A stretch of 64,000 nucleotides of DNA from an uncultured Muribaculaceae bacterium (GCA_944321725.1 CALUMI010000012.1:1-64000), one strand, 5' to 3'. Shown: positions 18,532-27,908, counted from the stretch's first letter. The notes: a model not told the origin generated them from the sequence alone. Program-made: numbers and translations.

Positions 18532-19650
18532 TTACACTACAAACAAATCACGGAAAATCATATCAGAAACCATTATACCTTTTCTTGTCAAACAGGCCAC
18601 TCCATTTGCGACAGTCACAAAACCTTTTTCTTTATATCCGTCAAGCACTTCTGACGCCATTTCCAGCCTATCGCGGCCAAACCTTGCAAGCAAATCGTTC
18701 AAATCGAGCCCGTGGCTTGTGCGCAATCGCGTCATAACCCATTCATTATATAGCTGCCCTACAGTTTCATGCTCTTCATCGCAAGCCATGCCATTCTTTT
18801 CCACAAGTTCCATATAACGGCGCAAATCCGATGGATTATAACGGCGGACACGCCCATCAAAGCTATGAGCGGAAGCCCCAAGCCCAATATAAGGCGTAAA
18901 ATTCCAATACGAAGAATTATGCCGGGAATGCATTCCCGGCAGCGCAAAATTCGAAATCTCATAGTGCTCATATCCCGCATCAGAGAGCATTGCAGCCAAC
19001 ACGTCAAACATTTCCACACATAAGTCATCACTCGCCTCTTCTATCTTACCCTCGTCACGCATCACTGTCAATTTTGTCCCCTCCTCATAAGTAAGATTGT
19101 AAGCAGATATATGAGGCACACCCAATGCTATGGCATCCTCCAACGACTTGCGCCATGTCGCCAATGTCTGTCCGGGTATACCATAAATAAGATCAATACT
19201 AATATTGCAGATGCCGGAACTCTTTAATATCCCTACAGCTTTTTTCGCTACGGAAGAATCATGACGCCTGTTAAGAAACTTCAATTCCTTGTCATCAAAA
19301 CTCTGTATCCCCATGCTTACCCTGTTAATTCCGGCAACAACAATTTCGCGGGCAAATTCTTCTGTCACGTCATCGGGATTAACCTCTATCGTGATTTCTT
19401 CCGCATCATCCTGCCCCACATGACAAATCAACTTGCTCAAAAGATTTACAGGCAACAACGAGGGGGTTCCTCCACCAAAATATATGGTACGGAATTTTTC
19501 ATTAGCAACCTCGCCTTTCCGCCTGTCAAACTCTTTAAGCAGCAGCGACACGTAACGCTCCATCATCACAGGCGAGAACGCGACAGAATAGAAATCGCAA
19601 TAAACGCATTTACGCTTACAAAAAGGAATATGTATATAAAGACCCGCCAT
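18532..19650 (-). CDS. hemW: HemW-like radical SAM protein (coproporphyrinogen-oxidase-related)
   Basis: This protein of about 372 residues binds a 4Fe-4S cluster through Cys11, Cys15 and Cys18 (FCKRKCVYCDF), with the S-adenosylmethionine motif GGGTPSLL. It matches HemW, a haem-chaperone relative of the oxygen-independent oxidase HemN. HemW has the C-x3-C-x2-C pattern without the extra HemN cysteine, as here. I chose the internal start at 19650 because residues before it are not conserved and the family begins MxGLYIHIPFC. It is a lone gene, divergent from the EF-G paralog. Confidence 0.88.
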   Translation of the reverse strand: MAGLYIHIPFCKRKCVYCDFYSVAFSPVMMERYVSLLLKEFDRRKGEVANEKFRTIYFGGGTPSLLPVNLLSKLICHVGQDDAEEITIEVNPDDVTEEFAREIVVAGINRVSMGIQSFDDKELKFLNRRHDSSVAKKAVGILKSSGICNISIDLIYGIPGQTLATWRKSLEDAIALGVPHISAYNLTYEEGTKLTVMRDEGKIEEASDDLCVEMFDVLAAMLSDAGYEHYEISNFALPGMHSRHNSSYWNFTPYIGLGASAHSFDGRVRRYNPSDLRRYMELVEKNGMACDEEHETVGQLYNEWVMTRLRTSHGLDLNDLLARFGRDRLEMASEVLDGYKEKGFVTVANGVACLTRKGIMVSDMIFRDLFVV

Positions 19651-19800
19651 TATCCGCAAAATTAATAAATTTATGCCAATTAACGGTAAATATGTTTTCA
19701 AACATAAGAATATGCTTTGCCATTTATATAATAATAACTACTTTTCGAGCCTGAAAAAAACGAACTAACATTTTACTAACTTTTTAATAATCCATAATAC

Positions 19801-21957
19801 ATGAAAGTTTACGAAACCAATGAAATTAAAAACATTGCCCTCATAGGCAGTAAAGGCTCCGGTAAAACCACACTCGCAGAAGCGATGCTTTACGAGTGTG
19901 GAGTTATAAAACGCAGAGGAACCGTAGAAAACGGGAATACAGTATGCGATTACTTTCCGGTTGAGAAAGAATACGGATACACAGTGTTCTCAACCGTATG
20001 CTACGCTGAATTTCTTAACAAAAAATTAAATGTAATCGATTGCCCCGGAAGCGACGACTTTGTAGGCAACGCCATTACAGCCCTCAACGTGACTGACACA
20101 GGCGTTTTGCTCATCGACGCGCAATATGGCGTTGAGGTCGGAACGCAGAACATATTCCGTGTGACCGAGAATGTCAAGAAGCCTGTTATCTTTGCTGTAA
20201 ACCAACTTGACGCCGACAATGTGGATTTCGACAACGTCATTCACCAGATGAAAGAAGTGTTCGGCAACAAGATTGTTCTCGTGCAATATCCGATAAATCC
20301 GGGCAACGGTTATAACGCCATGATTGACGTGTTGTTGATGAAAATGTACAGTTGGGGTCCCGAAGGCGGTGTGCCAACCATCTCGGAAATACCCGCCGAC
20401 CAAATGGAAAAAGCCCAAGAGCTTAACAAACTGCTCGTAGAGGCAGCCGCTGAAAACGACGAGAACCTGATGGAAAAATTCTTTGATCAAGGAATTCTGA
20501 CAGAGGATGAAATGCGCGAAGGCATCCGCAAAGGTTTGGTTGACCGCAGCATCCTGCCGGTATTCTGCGTAAGCGCATTGAAAGATATGGGTGTGCGCCG
20601 CATGATGGAATTCCTCGGCAATGTTGTGCCATTTGTCAACGAAATGCCCAAGCCCGTCAACACCAAAGGCGAGGAAGTGGCAGCCGACCCTTCAGCTCCT
20701 GTAAGTTTGTTTGTATTCAAGACTTCGGTAGAGCCGCACATTGGCGAAGTTTCTTACTTTAAAGTAATGTCAGGCACATTAAAAGCGGGAAGCGACCTCA
20801 CAAACATGCGGACAGGCAATAAAGAGCGTCTTGCACAAATATTCTGTGTGTGCGGACAGATACGCACGGCTGTGGACGAGATAAAAGCAGGCGACATCGG
20901 AGCCACCGTAAAGATGAAGGATGTAAGCACAGGCGACACATTAAACGACAAAGGATGCGAGAATGTGTTTGATTTCATCAAATATCCCGCGCCCAAATAC
21001 CAACGTGCGGTAAAACCGGTCAATGAGGCCGACGCCGAAAAATTGAGCGAAATACTCAACCGCATGCATCAGGAAGATCCGACATGGATTGTCGAGCAAT
21101 CAAAAGAATTAAAACAGACAATCGTTTCCGGACAAGGAGAATTCCATTTGCGCACTCTCAAATGGAGAATCGAAAACAACGAAAAACTTCCTGTTAATTT
21201 TATAGAACCGCGTATTCCTTACCGCGAAACAATAACCAAAGCCGCTCGTGCCGATTACCGCCACAAAAAGCAATCCGGTGGAGCCGGACAATTTGGAGAG
21301 GTACACCTTATAATAGAACCTTATACAGAAGGTATGCCGGAGCCTGACACATATAAATTCAACAATCAGGAATACCGTATGAGCATACGCGACAAGCAAG
21401 AAATTCCACTTGAATGGGGAGGAAAGCTGATTGTCTACAACTGTATCGTCGGAGGAGCGATTGACGCGCGCTTTATTCCCGCAATCGTAAAAGGATTGAT
21501 GGACAGAATGGAGCAAGGGCCTCTGACCGGCTCATACGCCCGCGATGTCAGAGTTTGCATCTACGATGGAAAGATGCACCCTGTAGACTCCAACGAAATC
21601 TCATTCCGCCTTGCGGGACGTAATGCTTTCAGCGAAGCATTCCGCAATGCCAACCCGAAGATTTTGGAACCGGTCTACGATGTAGAGGTGCTTGTGCCAA
21701 GCGATAAAATGGGTGACGTAATGAGCGACCTTCAAGGCCGACGCGCCATAATAATGGGCATGGAAAGCGAAAAAGGCTTCGAAAAAATCACAGCCCGTGT
21801 GCCATTAAAAGAAATGTCGACCTACTCTACCGCCCTAAGCTCAATCACAGGAGGCCGATCTTCATTCTCAATGAAATTCGCATCCTACGAATTAGTTCCT
21901 TCTGATATTCAGGAAAAATTATTGAAAGCATATCAGGAAGAGAGCAAAGACGAATAA
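19801..21957 (+). CDS. Elongation factor G paralog with altered GTPase motifs (EF-G2-like)
   Basis: This 718-residue protein has all five EF-G domains, including domain IV (about 480-600) and the C-terminal domain V. The P-loop GSKGSGKTT (residues 16-24) and NQLD (134-137) are kept. In the G3 motif, however, DTPGHVDF of ordinary EF-G is DCPGSDDF (80-87), so the catalytic histidine is Ser84. Switch I RGIT is YGYT (58-61). These changes predict weak or absent GTP hydrolysis. The Bacteroides EF-G2 paralog is known to translocate without GTP hydrolysis and to help survival in nutrient-limited gut conditions; equivalence to that protein is inference. It stands alone and ends at a strong terminator. 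Confidence 0.88.
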   Translation: MKVYETNEIKNIALIGSKGSGKTTLAEAMLYECGVIKRRGTVENGNTVCDYFPVEKEYGYTVFSTVCYAEFLNKKLNVIDCPGSDDFVGNAITALNVTDTGVLLIDAQYGVEVGTQNIFRVTENVKKPVIFAVNQLDADNVDFDNVIHQMKEVFGNKIVLVQYPINPGNGYNAMIDVLLMKMYSWGPEGGVPTISEIPADQMEKAQELNKLLVEAAAENDENLMEKFFDQGILTEDEMREGIRKGLVDRSILPVFCVSALKDMGVRRMMEFLGNVVPFVNEMPKPVNTKGEEVAADPSAPVSLFVFKTSVEPHIGEVSYFKVMSGTLKAGSDLTNMRTGNKERLAQIFCVCGQIRTAVDEIKAGDIGATVKMKDVSTGDTLNDKGCENVFDFIKYPAPKYQRAVKPVNEADAEKLSEILNRMHQEDPTWIVEQSKELKQTIVSGQGEFHLRTLKWRIENNEKLPVNFIEPRIPYRETITKAARADYRHKKQSGGAGQFGEVHLIIEPYTEGMPEPDTYKFNNQEYRMSIRDKQEIPLEWGGKLIVYNCIVGGAIDARFIPAIVKGLMDRMEQGPLTGSYARDVRVCIYDGKMHPVDSNEISFRLAGRNAFSEAFRNANPKILEPVYDVEVLVPSDKMGDVMSDLQGRRAIIMGMESEKGFEKITARVPLKEMSTYSTALSSITGGRSSFSMKFASYELVPSDIQEKLLKAYQEESKDE

Positions 21958-21980
21958 GCCTTAACGCTGCTTATTCCAAT

Positions 21981-22020
21981 AAATCAAGAGCCGGAAATTT
22001 TCATCCGGCTCTTGATTTTT
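21981..22020 (+). terminator. Intrinsic terminator after the EF-G paralog
   Basis: A 15-base-pair stem (arms 21981-21995 and 22004-22018) with an 8-base loop is followed by a T-run. Confidence 0.92.
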
Positions 22021-22060
22021 CACACATACTTGTAAGTTTTTCCACTTCTCATAATTTTCA

Positions 22061-22221
22061 CACCATCTTTACATAAGACAGGGGCATCTCGGCACAACAA
22101 TTTCAAACAAGTTTGATTGTTCTGCTCTCGATTTGCACTATCTTTCCATAAGACAGGCTGCATCTCGGCACAACAATTTCAAACAAGTTTGATTGTTCTG
22201 CTCTCGATTTGCACTATCTTT
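22061..22221 (+). repeat. Tandem direct repeat of about 76 bases containing a duplicated promoter
   Basis: Two adjacent copies (22061-22135 and 22136-22211) differ at only a few bases, plus one inserted base. A third partial copy (CACTATCTTT, 22212-22221) follows. Each full copy contains an inverted repeat: AACAAT-TT-CAAAC, AA, GTTTG-ATTGTT, at 22096-22121 and 22172-22197. Each copy also contains a TTG that, at 19 bases' spacing, faces a -7-like box at the start of the next copy. The -7 box at the first junction is TATCTTTC and at the second TATCTTTG, so only the downstream promoter matches consensus. A recent duplication is the simplest explanation. Confidence 0.9.
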
Positions 22222-22222
22222 G
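22193..22222 (+). promoter_or_regulatory. Promoter of the yicC-gmk-nadD operon
   Basis: TTG (22193-22195), 19 bases, TATCTTTG (22215-22222) fits the Bacteroidota housekeeping consensus. The predicted start of transcription is 20 or so bases before the yicC ATG at 22248. The palindrome at 22172-22197 overlaps the -33 region, so a bound protein could block RNA polymerase. Confidence 0.65.
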
Positions 22223-22247
22223 CAGTTGGGTATTTAACAGGAAAATT

Positions 22248-23120
22248 ATGATTTTATCAATGACAGGTTTCGGCAAAGCTGTTGCCGAAGTAAATGACAA
22301 AAAAATCACGGCTGAAATTAAATCGCTCAACAGCAAGCAGCTTGATTTGGCAGTAAGGATTCCGCAACAGTACAGAGAATGCGAGCTACCTTTACGCTCT
22401 CTCATAGCAGCAGAATTGGAGCGCGGAAAAGTGGATTTGATAATAACAGTAGAATCCAACGCGGTTTTATCGCAAACTGTTATCAACAAAGCTCTTGCCG
22501 CCGAATATAAAAACCAAATCGAAAGCCTTTCGCGAGAAACAGGCATTCCGGAACCTGAAGATTGGTATTCCATTCTTTTAAGGATGCCCGACATTATGAA
22601 AACCGAAACGCCAATTATTGATGAGGCTGAGAAAGGGGCATTAACCGACGCGGTAAATAATGCCGTAAAAGAATTAATGGCATTCCGCACACAAGAGGGC
22701 AACCGTTTGGAGTCATTTTTCAAAGAAAAAATCAATAAGATCCAACAGCTTCTTGACGAAGTGCCTAAATACGAGCATGAACGAATCGAAAAAATACGTA
22801 GCAGAATAACCGACGCGCTGGAAAAACTCGGCAAAGAGGACTACGACAAAAACCGCATGGAGCAAGAAATGATATTCTATATCGAGAAATTAGACATTAC
22901 AGAAGAAAAATTGCGATTGCAAAATCACTTGGATTATTTCCTGTCGACAATGGAAACCGGACACGGGCAAGGCAAAAAATTAGGCTTTATAAGCCAAGAA
23001 ATGGGCAGAGAAATCAACACTCTCGGCTCAAAAGCCAACCATGCCGAACTACAACGAATAGTTGTCAGGATGAAAGACCAACTCGAGCAGATAAAAGAGC
23101 AAGTGCTGAACATAATGTAA
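22248..23120 (+). CDS. yicC: YicC-family endoribonuclease
   Basis: This 290-residue protein has the YicC N-terminal domain (MILSMTGFGKA start, about 1-155) and the DUF1732 C-terminal domain (about 205-290, with GKKLGFISQEMGREINTLGS). E. coli YicC is an RNase that promotes decay of the small RNA RyhB and others. I used 22248 as the start because family members begin MI-SMTGFG and the longer frame from 22209 would run through the promoter's -7 box. It is followed by gmk after 6 bases, a common order. Confidence 0.92.
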   Translation: MILSMTGFGKAVAEVNDKKITAEIKSLNSKQLDLAVRIPQQYRECELPLRSLIAAELERGKVDLIITVESNAVLSQTVINKALAAEYKNQIESLSRETGIPEPEDWYSILLRMPDIMKTETPIIDEAEKGALTDAVNNAVKELMAFRTQEGNRLESFFKEKINKIQQLLDEVPKYEHERIEKIRSRITDALEKLGKEDYDKNRMEQEMIFYIEKLDITEEKLRLQNHLDYFLSTMETGHGQGKKLGFISQEMGREINTLGSKANHAELQRIVVRMKDQLEQIKEQVLNIM

Positions 23121-23126
23121 ACAACA

Positions 23127-23702
23127 ATGGGCAACTCTACAGGAAAAATCATAATAATATCCGCACCTTCAGGGACGGGCAAATCAACAATCATCAAGCG
23201 TCTTATGGAGGTTTCCGAGCTCAATCTGAGGTTCTCGGTGTCGGCAACAAACCGCCCGCCCCGCAAAGGAGAAATCGACGGCGTAAACTATTATTTCCTT
23301 TCAACCGAAGAATTTGAAAACAAAATTCAAAACAACGGTTTTATCGAATATGAAGAAGTATATACTGGACGATACTACGGTACTCTTAAATCGGAAGTGG
23401 AAAAGACATTGAATGAAGGCCACAATCTTATTCTCGACATTGACGTAAAAGGAGGAATAAATGTAAAAAAACTGTATCCTGAAGCAGCCGCCATCTTCAT
23501 ATTGCCGCCAAGCATAGAAGTGTTGAGGCAGAGGCTCATCGGACGAGGAACCGATGATATGGAAACTATAGAGCAGCGCGTGGCAAAAGCCGAATACGAG
23601 CTTTCGTTTGCCTCAAAATACGATTATTCTGTTGTCAATGAAGATTTAGACAAAGCTGTCAACGAAACGGAAACAATAATCCGTAATTTTCTGAAACGAT
23701 GA
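23127..23702 (+). CDS. gmk: Guanylate kinase
   Basis: This 191-residue nucleoside monophosphate kinase phosphorylates GMP to GDP with ATP. P-loop APSGTGKST at residues 13-21, GMP-binding segment SATNRPPRKGEIDGVNYYF and LDIDVKGGINVKK are all intact. The length is normal for the family. The stop overlaps nadD by 4 bases, so it is part of the yicC operon. Confidence 0.96.
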   Translation: MGNSTGKIIIISAPSGTGKSTIIKRLMEVSELNLRFSVSATNRPPRKGEIDGVNYYFLSTEEFENKIQNNGFIEYEEVYTGRYYGTLKSEVEKTLNEGHNLILDIDVKGGINVKKLYPEAAAIFILPPSIEVLRQRLIGRGTDDMETIEQRVAKAEYELSFASKYDYSVVNEDLDKAVNETETIIRNFLKR

Positions 23703-24268
23703 AAATCGGAATTTTAGGCGGCTCTTTCAATCCAATACACACAGGCCATTGCATTTTGGCAAGTTATATATGCCAAAACACTGAAATAGACGAAGTGTGG
23801 CTGTCTGTATCTCCCCAAAATCCGTTTAAGGCCGATTTGCAAATATTGCAAAGCTCCCATAGATTGAAAATGGTAGAATTAGCCACCGAAGACTGCCAAA
23901 CAATCAAGCCTTGCAGCATAGAATTGGAATTGCCAATACCTTCATACACAATAAACACACTCCGAGCGTTACAAGAGCGTTACCCAAATCACAAATTCAA
24001 AATAATAATAGGCTCTGACAACTGGGAGCGTTTCGGTAATTGGAAATGCTCCACCCAGATTTTGGATGAATTCGGGGTAATCATATATCCGCGATACGGA
24101 TATATGATTGAGAAGCCAAAACATCCCAACGTTGAAATGATAGACGCTCCTTTGATAGAAATATCATCTACATACATAAGAGAGTCAATCAAAAAAGGCC
24201 TCGATATGAACTTTTTCATGCCGGAGAAAGTTTACCAATATATAAAGGACCATAATCTATATAAATAA
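23699..24268 (+). CDS. nadD: Nicotinate-nucleotide adenylyltransferase
   Basis: This 189-residue enzyme makes nicotinate adenine dinucleotide from nicotinate mononucleotide and ATP in NAD synthesis. The nucleotidyltransferase motif GGSFNPIHTGH is at residues 7-17, and the second motif is the C-terminal EISSTYIRESIKKG. It overlaps gmk by 4 bases and the next gene by 1 base, indicating translational coupling. Confidence 0.95.
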   Translation: MKIGILGGSFNPIHTGHCILASYICQNTEIDEVWLSVSPQNPFKADLQILQSSHRLKMVELATEDCQTIKPCSIELELPIPSYTINTLRALQERYPNHKFKIIIGSDNWERFGNWKCSTQILDEFGVIIYPRYGYMIEKPKHPNVEMIDAPLIEISSTYIRESIKKGLDMNFFMPEKVYQYIKDHNLYK

Positions 24269-24777
24269 TGAGCTCGATCGACAACAACAGCATCATGTTC
24301 ATCGGGTTGGCAAATGAATATTGCAACCTGCTTGAGAATTCTGAAGACTACGAAAAAGAGGCGTTCATAACACAAATGCTGAAGATACTGCCGCGCATTT
24401 ACATCTCGGCGACCGACATGCAACTGCCCGTCTACGAAGAAAGCATTTATATCGGGCCACACCTTGAGGAAGTGTATTACGACAGCATACGCCGCAATAT
24501 GGAAATAATTTTGGGAGAAGATGACACTGTGCTGGAAGTGTTTGAAGAAGAAATGAAATATTCAGACACTCCGATAGCCGTAAGCATCTCGGAATATCTT
24601 GCCGACATATTCCAAGATTTATACAATTTTATCCATTCCGTAAAAGATGCCCCACAATCGCACATAAACGATTTTCTATATGTATGCAAAGAAAATTTCG
24701 ACGCGTATTGGGGACAAAAATTATGCAATGCGTTACGGGCATTACACCATATAATATATAACAATAATCATCTATAA
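24268..24777 (+). CDS. DUF5063 domain-containing protein
   Basis: This 169-residue, mostly helical, acidic cytoplasmic protein matches the DUF5063 type, a family found mainly in Bacteroidota. It has no signal peptide or membrane segment. It shares one base with the nadD stop and lies 10 bases before the aminopeptidase gene. Its place suggests some tie to nucleotide or NAD supply, but no function is known to me. Confidence 0.75.
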   Translation: MSSIDNNSIMFIGLANEYCNLLENSEDYEKEAFITQMLKILPRIYISATDMQLPVYEESIYIGPHLEEVYYDSIRRNMEIILGEDDTVLEVFEEEMKYSDTPIAVSISEYLADIFQDLYNFIHSVKDAPQSHINDFLYVCKENFDAYWGQKLCNALRALHHIIYNNNHL

Positions 24778-24787
24778 TTTTCGCAAT

Positions 24788-26083
24788 ATGCAATACGACA
24801 GGACCGACTCTTTATTGGAATTTCTCGACAAAAGCCCATGCAATTTTTTTGCAGTAAGCACCATAAAGGATGAATTACTATCCAACGGCTTTACGGAATT
24901 GAAAGCCGATGAAAAATGGACATTGAAAAAGGGGAAAAAATATTTTGTCGTCAAAAACGATTCTGCAATCTTCGGATTTACAATAGGCAACAAACCGGTT
25001 TCTGAAACAGGATTTAAAATCATAGCGGCACACAGCGACTCGCCATGTTTCCGCATTAAACCAAATCCGGAGATGAAAGGTGACGGAGTGTTACGCCTGA
25101 ACACCGAAGTCTACGGCGGGCCTATACTTTATACATGGTTTGACCGTCCACTGTCATTGGCGGGACGCGTAATGGTTGAGAATCCCGACAACCCACTGCG
25201 CCCAACAACAATGCTCATCGATTTGAAAAGGCCGGTAATGATAATACCACATCTTGCAATCCATTTCAACAGAGCTGTAAACGATGGCAACAAATTGTCA
25301 AAACAAAAAGACATGCTTCCCATTGCCGCCATTATAAATAATGAGGCAGAGAAAGAAGGATACCTGCTCAACAAAGTTGCTGAAGAACTAAATATCGACA
25401 AAAAACATATTTTGGATTTTGACTTATTGCTCTACAATCATCAAAAAGCGGAAAAAGCGGGATTCAACAATGAATTTGTATGCTCCGGAAGAATCGACGA
25501 TTTGAGCATGGCACACGCAGCCATGTGCGCGCTCATCGATGGAACCGACAGCACCAACACAAAAATAATGGCAATATTCGACAACGAAGAAACCGGCAGC
25601 GGAACCAAGCAAGGAGCCGCCTCACCCGTACTTGCGAATATCATGCGCCGCATATCTGCGAGTACAGATATTGACGAGGAGGGTTTCTACCAAGCTATCG
25701 CGAAGACATTCATGATATCAGCCGACAACGCACATGCCGCACACCCAAATTATCCGGAAAAATATGACCCGACCAACCATCCTGCAATGGGAGGAGGACC
25801 GGTCATTAAAATCAACGCGAACTGCAAATACATGACCGACGCAAATTCTTCTGCGATATTCATCAGTCTGTGCAAATCGTGCGGAGTGCCATATCAATTT
25901 TTTGTCAACCATTCCGACAATGCCGGAGGCTCGACATTGGGCAACATACTAACCTCGCAAATCGACATAACAGGAGTGGATGTAGGCAATCCTATCTGGG
26001 CTATGCACTCGGCAATGGAAACCGGCTCTATGGAAGACCACCAGAACATGATAAAAGTGTTCACGCATTTCTTTTCCATATAG
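24788..26083 (+). CDS. M18-family aminopeptidase (aspartyl aminopeptidase type)
   Basis: This 431-residue di-zinc cytoplasmic aminopeptidase releases N-terminal acidic or other residues from peptides. Metal ligands and catalytic residues lie in the expected order: AAHSDSPCFRIKP, GRIDDLSMAHAAM, DNEETGSGTKQGA, ADNAHAAHPNYPEKYDP and HSDNAGGSTLGNI. The length fits M18. It is the last gene of the yicC operon; a weak imperfect hairpin at 26123-26150 is the only terminator candidate after it. Confidence 0.93.
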   Translation: MQYDRTDSLLEFLDKSPCNFFAVSTIKDELLSNGFTELKADEKWTLKKGKKYFVVKNDSAIFGFTIGNKPVSETGFKIIAAHSDSPCFRIKPNPEMKGDGVLRLNTEVYGGPILYTWFDRPLSLAGRVMVENPDNPLRPTTMLIDLKRPVMIIPHLAIHFNRAVNDGNKLSKQKDMLPIAAIINNEAEKEGYLLNKVAEELNIDKKHILDFDLLLYNHQKAEKAGFNNEFVCSGRIDDLSMAHAAMCALIDGTDSTNTKIMAIFDNEETGSGTKQGAASPVLANIMRRISASTDIDEEGFYQAIAKTFMISADNAHAAHPNYPEKYDPTNHPAMGGGPVIKINANCKYMTDANSSAIFISLCKSCGVPYQFFVNHSDNAGGSTLGNILTSQIDITGVDVGNPIWAMHSAMETGSMEDHQNMIKVFTHFFSI

Positions 26084-26209
26084 AGCAAATTGCCGCCATC
26101 TTTCATATTTGAATGGAACAAAATGTCCAGGCAACAACATTGTCCGGACATAATTTTAATCCTTAAATAAAATACTTTTCATTCTATCGCAGAAATGGCC
26201 AAACTGATT

Positions 26210-27589
26210 TTAGGCCATTATTGACTCCTCTATTTTAGAAACGACAGTACGGAAATCCTTATCGACCGACAAACGCTCATCAATGGTCTTGCATGCGTAT
26301 AGCACCGTAGCATGATTTCGGTTTAATTTTGCACCGATAACCGTGTACGACATCTTAGTATATTTTTTTGCAAGAGCCATAATCAATTGGCGGGAATCAG
26401 CCACCTCGCGTTTCCTTGACTTACTGAAAAGCGCATTTGTATCAATAGAAAATTGGCTGCAGACTGTTTCAACGATTGTATCAAATGTAATCTGCTTCTT
26501 TGTCGTTTTAATTGAGTTTGAAAGCACATTGCGGGCAAGCTCAATAGTAAACGGCTGGTTGAGCGCAGTTGAATAGGCCAACAAGGAAACAAACACCCCC
26601 TCCAATTCACGCACATTGTCTTTAACGTTCTCCGCCACAAACTCTGTTATTTCCATAGGAATATCCACACTTGCCTCAGCGGCCTTCATCAAAAACACGT
26701 TTTTACGCAACTCATAATCCGGACGCGACAACTCAACTGTCATGCCCCACTTGAATCGCGATAGCAACCGCGGCTCCATTCCGTCCAACTCCGATGGCGG
26801 ACAATCGCACGAAAGTATCAAATGCTTCTGCTTATTATGCAAATAATTGAAAATATGGAAAAATGTGTTCTGTGTGGCTGTTTTCCCCGCAAATTCCTGC
26901 ACATCGTCTATAATAAGCATATCTATGCTTTTATAGAAATTAATGAAATCATTAACCGCATTTTTACGGACAGACGTAGTATATTGCGACTCAAACGTCC
27001 GCGCACACAAATAAAGCACCCTGCTGTTGGGGTCGACTTCTTTCATCTTATTCCCTATGGCCTGAATAAGATGAGTTTTGCCGACACCTGTCGGCCCGAA
27101 AATAAACATTGGATTAAATGTCTGACATTTCGGATTTGAAGCTACCGCGTTAGCAATAGCGTATGCCAACTTATTACTTTTGCTCTCGCAATAATTGTCA
27201 AACGTGTATGACTCATTAAGCTGAGAGTCAAATTCCACATACTCCCGTGCCGCAAAAGGATTGTGCATCTCACCGGCCTGCTGATGCTGCAACTTTTTCC
27301 TGTCCTCAGTGATGTTTGTTTCATCATCACCTTTCACCACATCGTAAGAATACTTTAATTGCCGCAGCTCCCTACCGAATATTCTTTTTAACGTCAAAGA
27401 CAATAAATTACGGAATCTGCCCTCAAGCTGCTCCACATAAAAAGCAGACGGCACCCTCAGAGTCAACACTCCATCCTCATAGTTTTGCACCGTAATAGGA
27501 GAAAACCATGAATCGTAGTGCTCCGGGGACAGATTATCCTTTATAATCTGCAGACACTCATTCCACAAACGGTTCTTTTCTTCACTCAT
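26210..27589 (-). CDS. dnaA: Chromosomal replication initiator protein DnaA
   Basis: This 459-residue protein has an N-terminal helicase-interaction domain (1-75), a variable linker, an AAA+ core with Walker A GPTGVGKTHL and Walker B LIIDDVQEF, and a C-terminal DNA-binding domain with NRNHATVLYACKTI. It melts the origin and loads the helicase. The usual neighbour dnaN is some 17 kb away on the same strand (43292-44416). I see no DnaA boxes (TTATCCACA type) on either side. The gene's 3' end forms a short stem with the following bases. Confidence 0.97.
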   Translation of the reverse strand: MSEEKNRLWNECLQIIKDNLSPEHYDSWFSPITVQNYEDGVLTLRVPSAFYVEQLEGRFRNLLSLTLKRIFGRELRQLKYSYDVVKGDDETNITEDRKKLQHQQAGEMHNPFAAREYVEFDSQLNESYTFDNYCESKSNKLAYAIANAVASNPKCQTFNPMFIFGPTGVGKTHLIQAIGNKMKEVDPNSRVLYLCARTFESQYTTSVRKNAVNDFINFYKSIDMLIIDDVQEFAGKTATQNTFFHIFNYLHNKQKHLILSCDCPPSELDGMEPRLLSRFKWGMTVELSRPDYELRKNVFLMKAAEASVDIPMEITEFVAENVKDNVRELEGVFVSLLAYSTALNQPFTIELARNVLSNSIKTTKKQITFDTIVETVCSQFSIDTNALFSKSRKREVADSRQLIMALAKKYTKMSYTVIGAKLNRNHATVLYACKTIDERLSVDKDFRTVVSKIEESIMA

Positions 27590-27908
27590 TTCCTCGATAA
27601 TTTACAATGCAAATTTTGCCATAATTTTCTACAAAAACAACTGCATTTTTTTTGGTTTTTACAAACTTCTTATAAGTTATCTTAAAATCAAACAGTTACA
27701 AAAGTGTTACAGACTCAGTGATTATATTTGTCAACATCATATAAATCAAAGAGTTACATCAGAAGACAATCTGACAAATTTTCTTATTTCAGTTACGTAA
27801 ACCACGATATATTAAGAGTATCCGCAATCTTAAGAATGAAAAAATCGGCTTGTCGCTATTTGGAATAAGTCCAAATAAGAGCAAGCCGGTTATAAATTGA
27901 AATTCTGT
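27590..27908. other. AT-rich intergenic region upstream of dnaA
   Basis: These 319 bases between dnaA and the MCE gene hold the terminator of the MCE gene at the right end and presumably the dnaA promoter. I find no TANNTTTG box, no DnaA box cluster and no credible open frame. It is therefore not recognisable as the replication origin. Confidence 0.6.
27838..27891 (-). terminator. Terminator after the MCE-domain gene
   Basis: This is a two-part hairpin. The outer arms are 27846-27852 and 27882-27888, the inner arms 27857-27864 and 27870-27877, with a 5-base loop. On the minus strand it is followed by a run of six T. Confidence 0.88.

Noticed and set aside
26123..26150. Hairpin after the M18 aminopeptidase gene
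   Set aside because: Arms TGTCC and GGACA match but the inner pairs are shifted and the T-run is weak, so a terminator is not supported beyond guesswork.
26194..26219. Short stem AATGGCC / GGCCATT at the end of dnaA
   Set aside because: Seven pairs, partly inside the coding region, without a T-run; could be chance.
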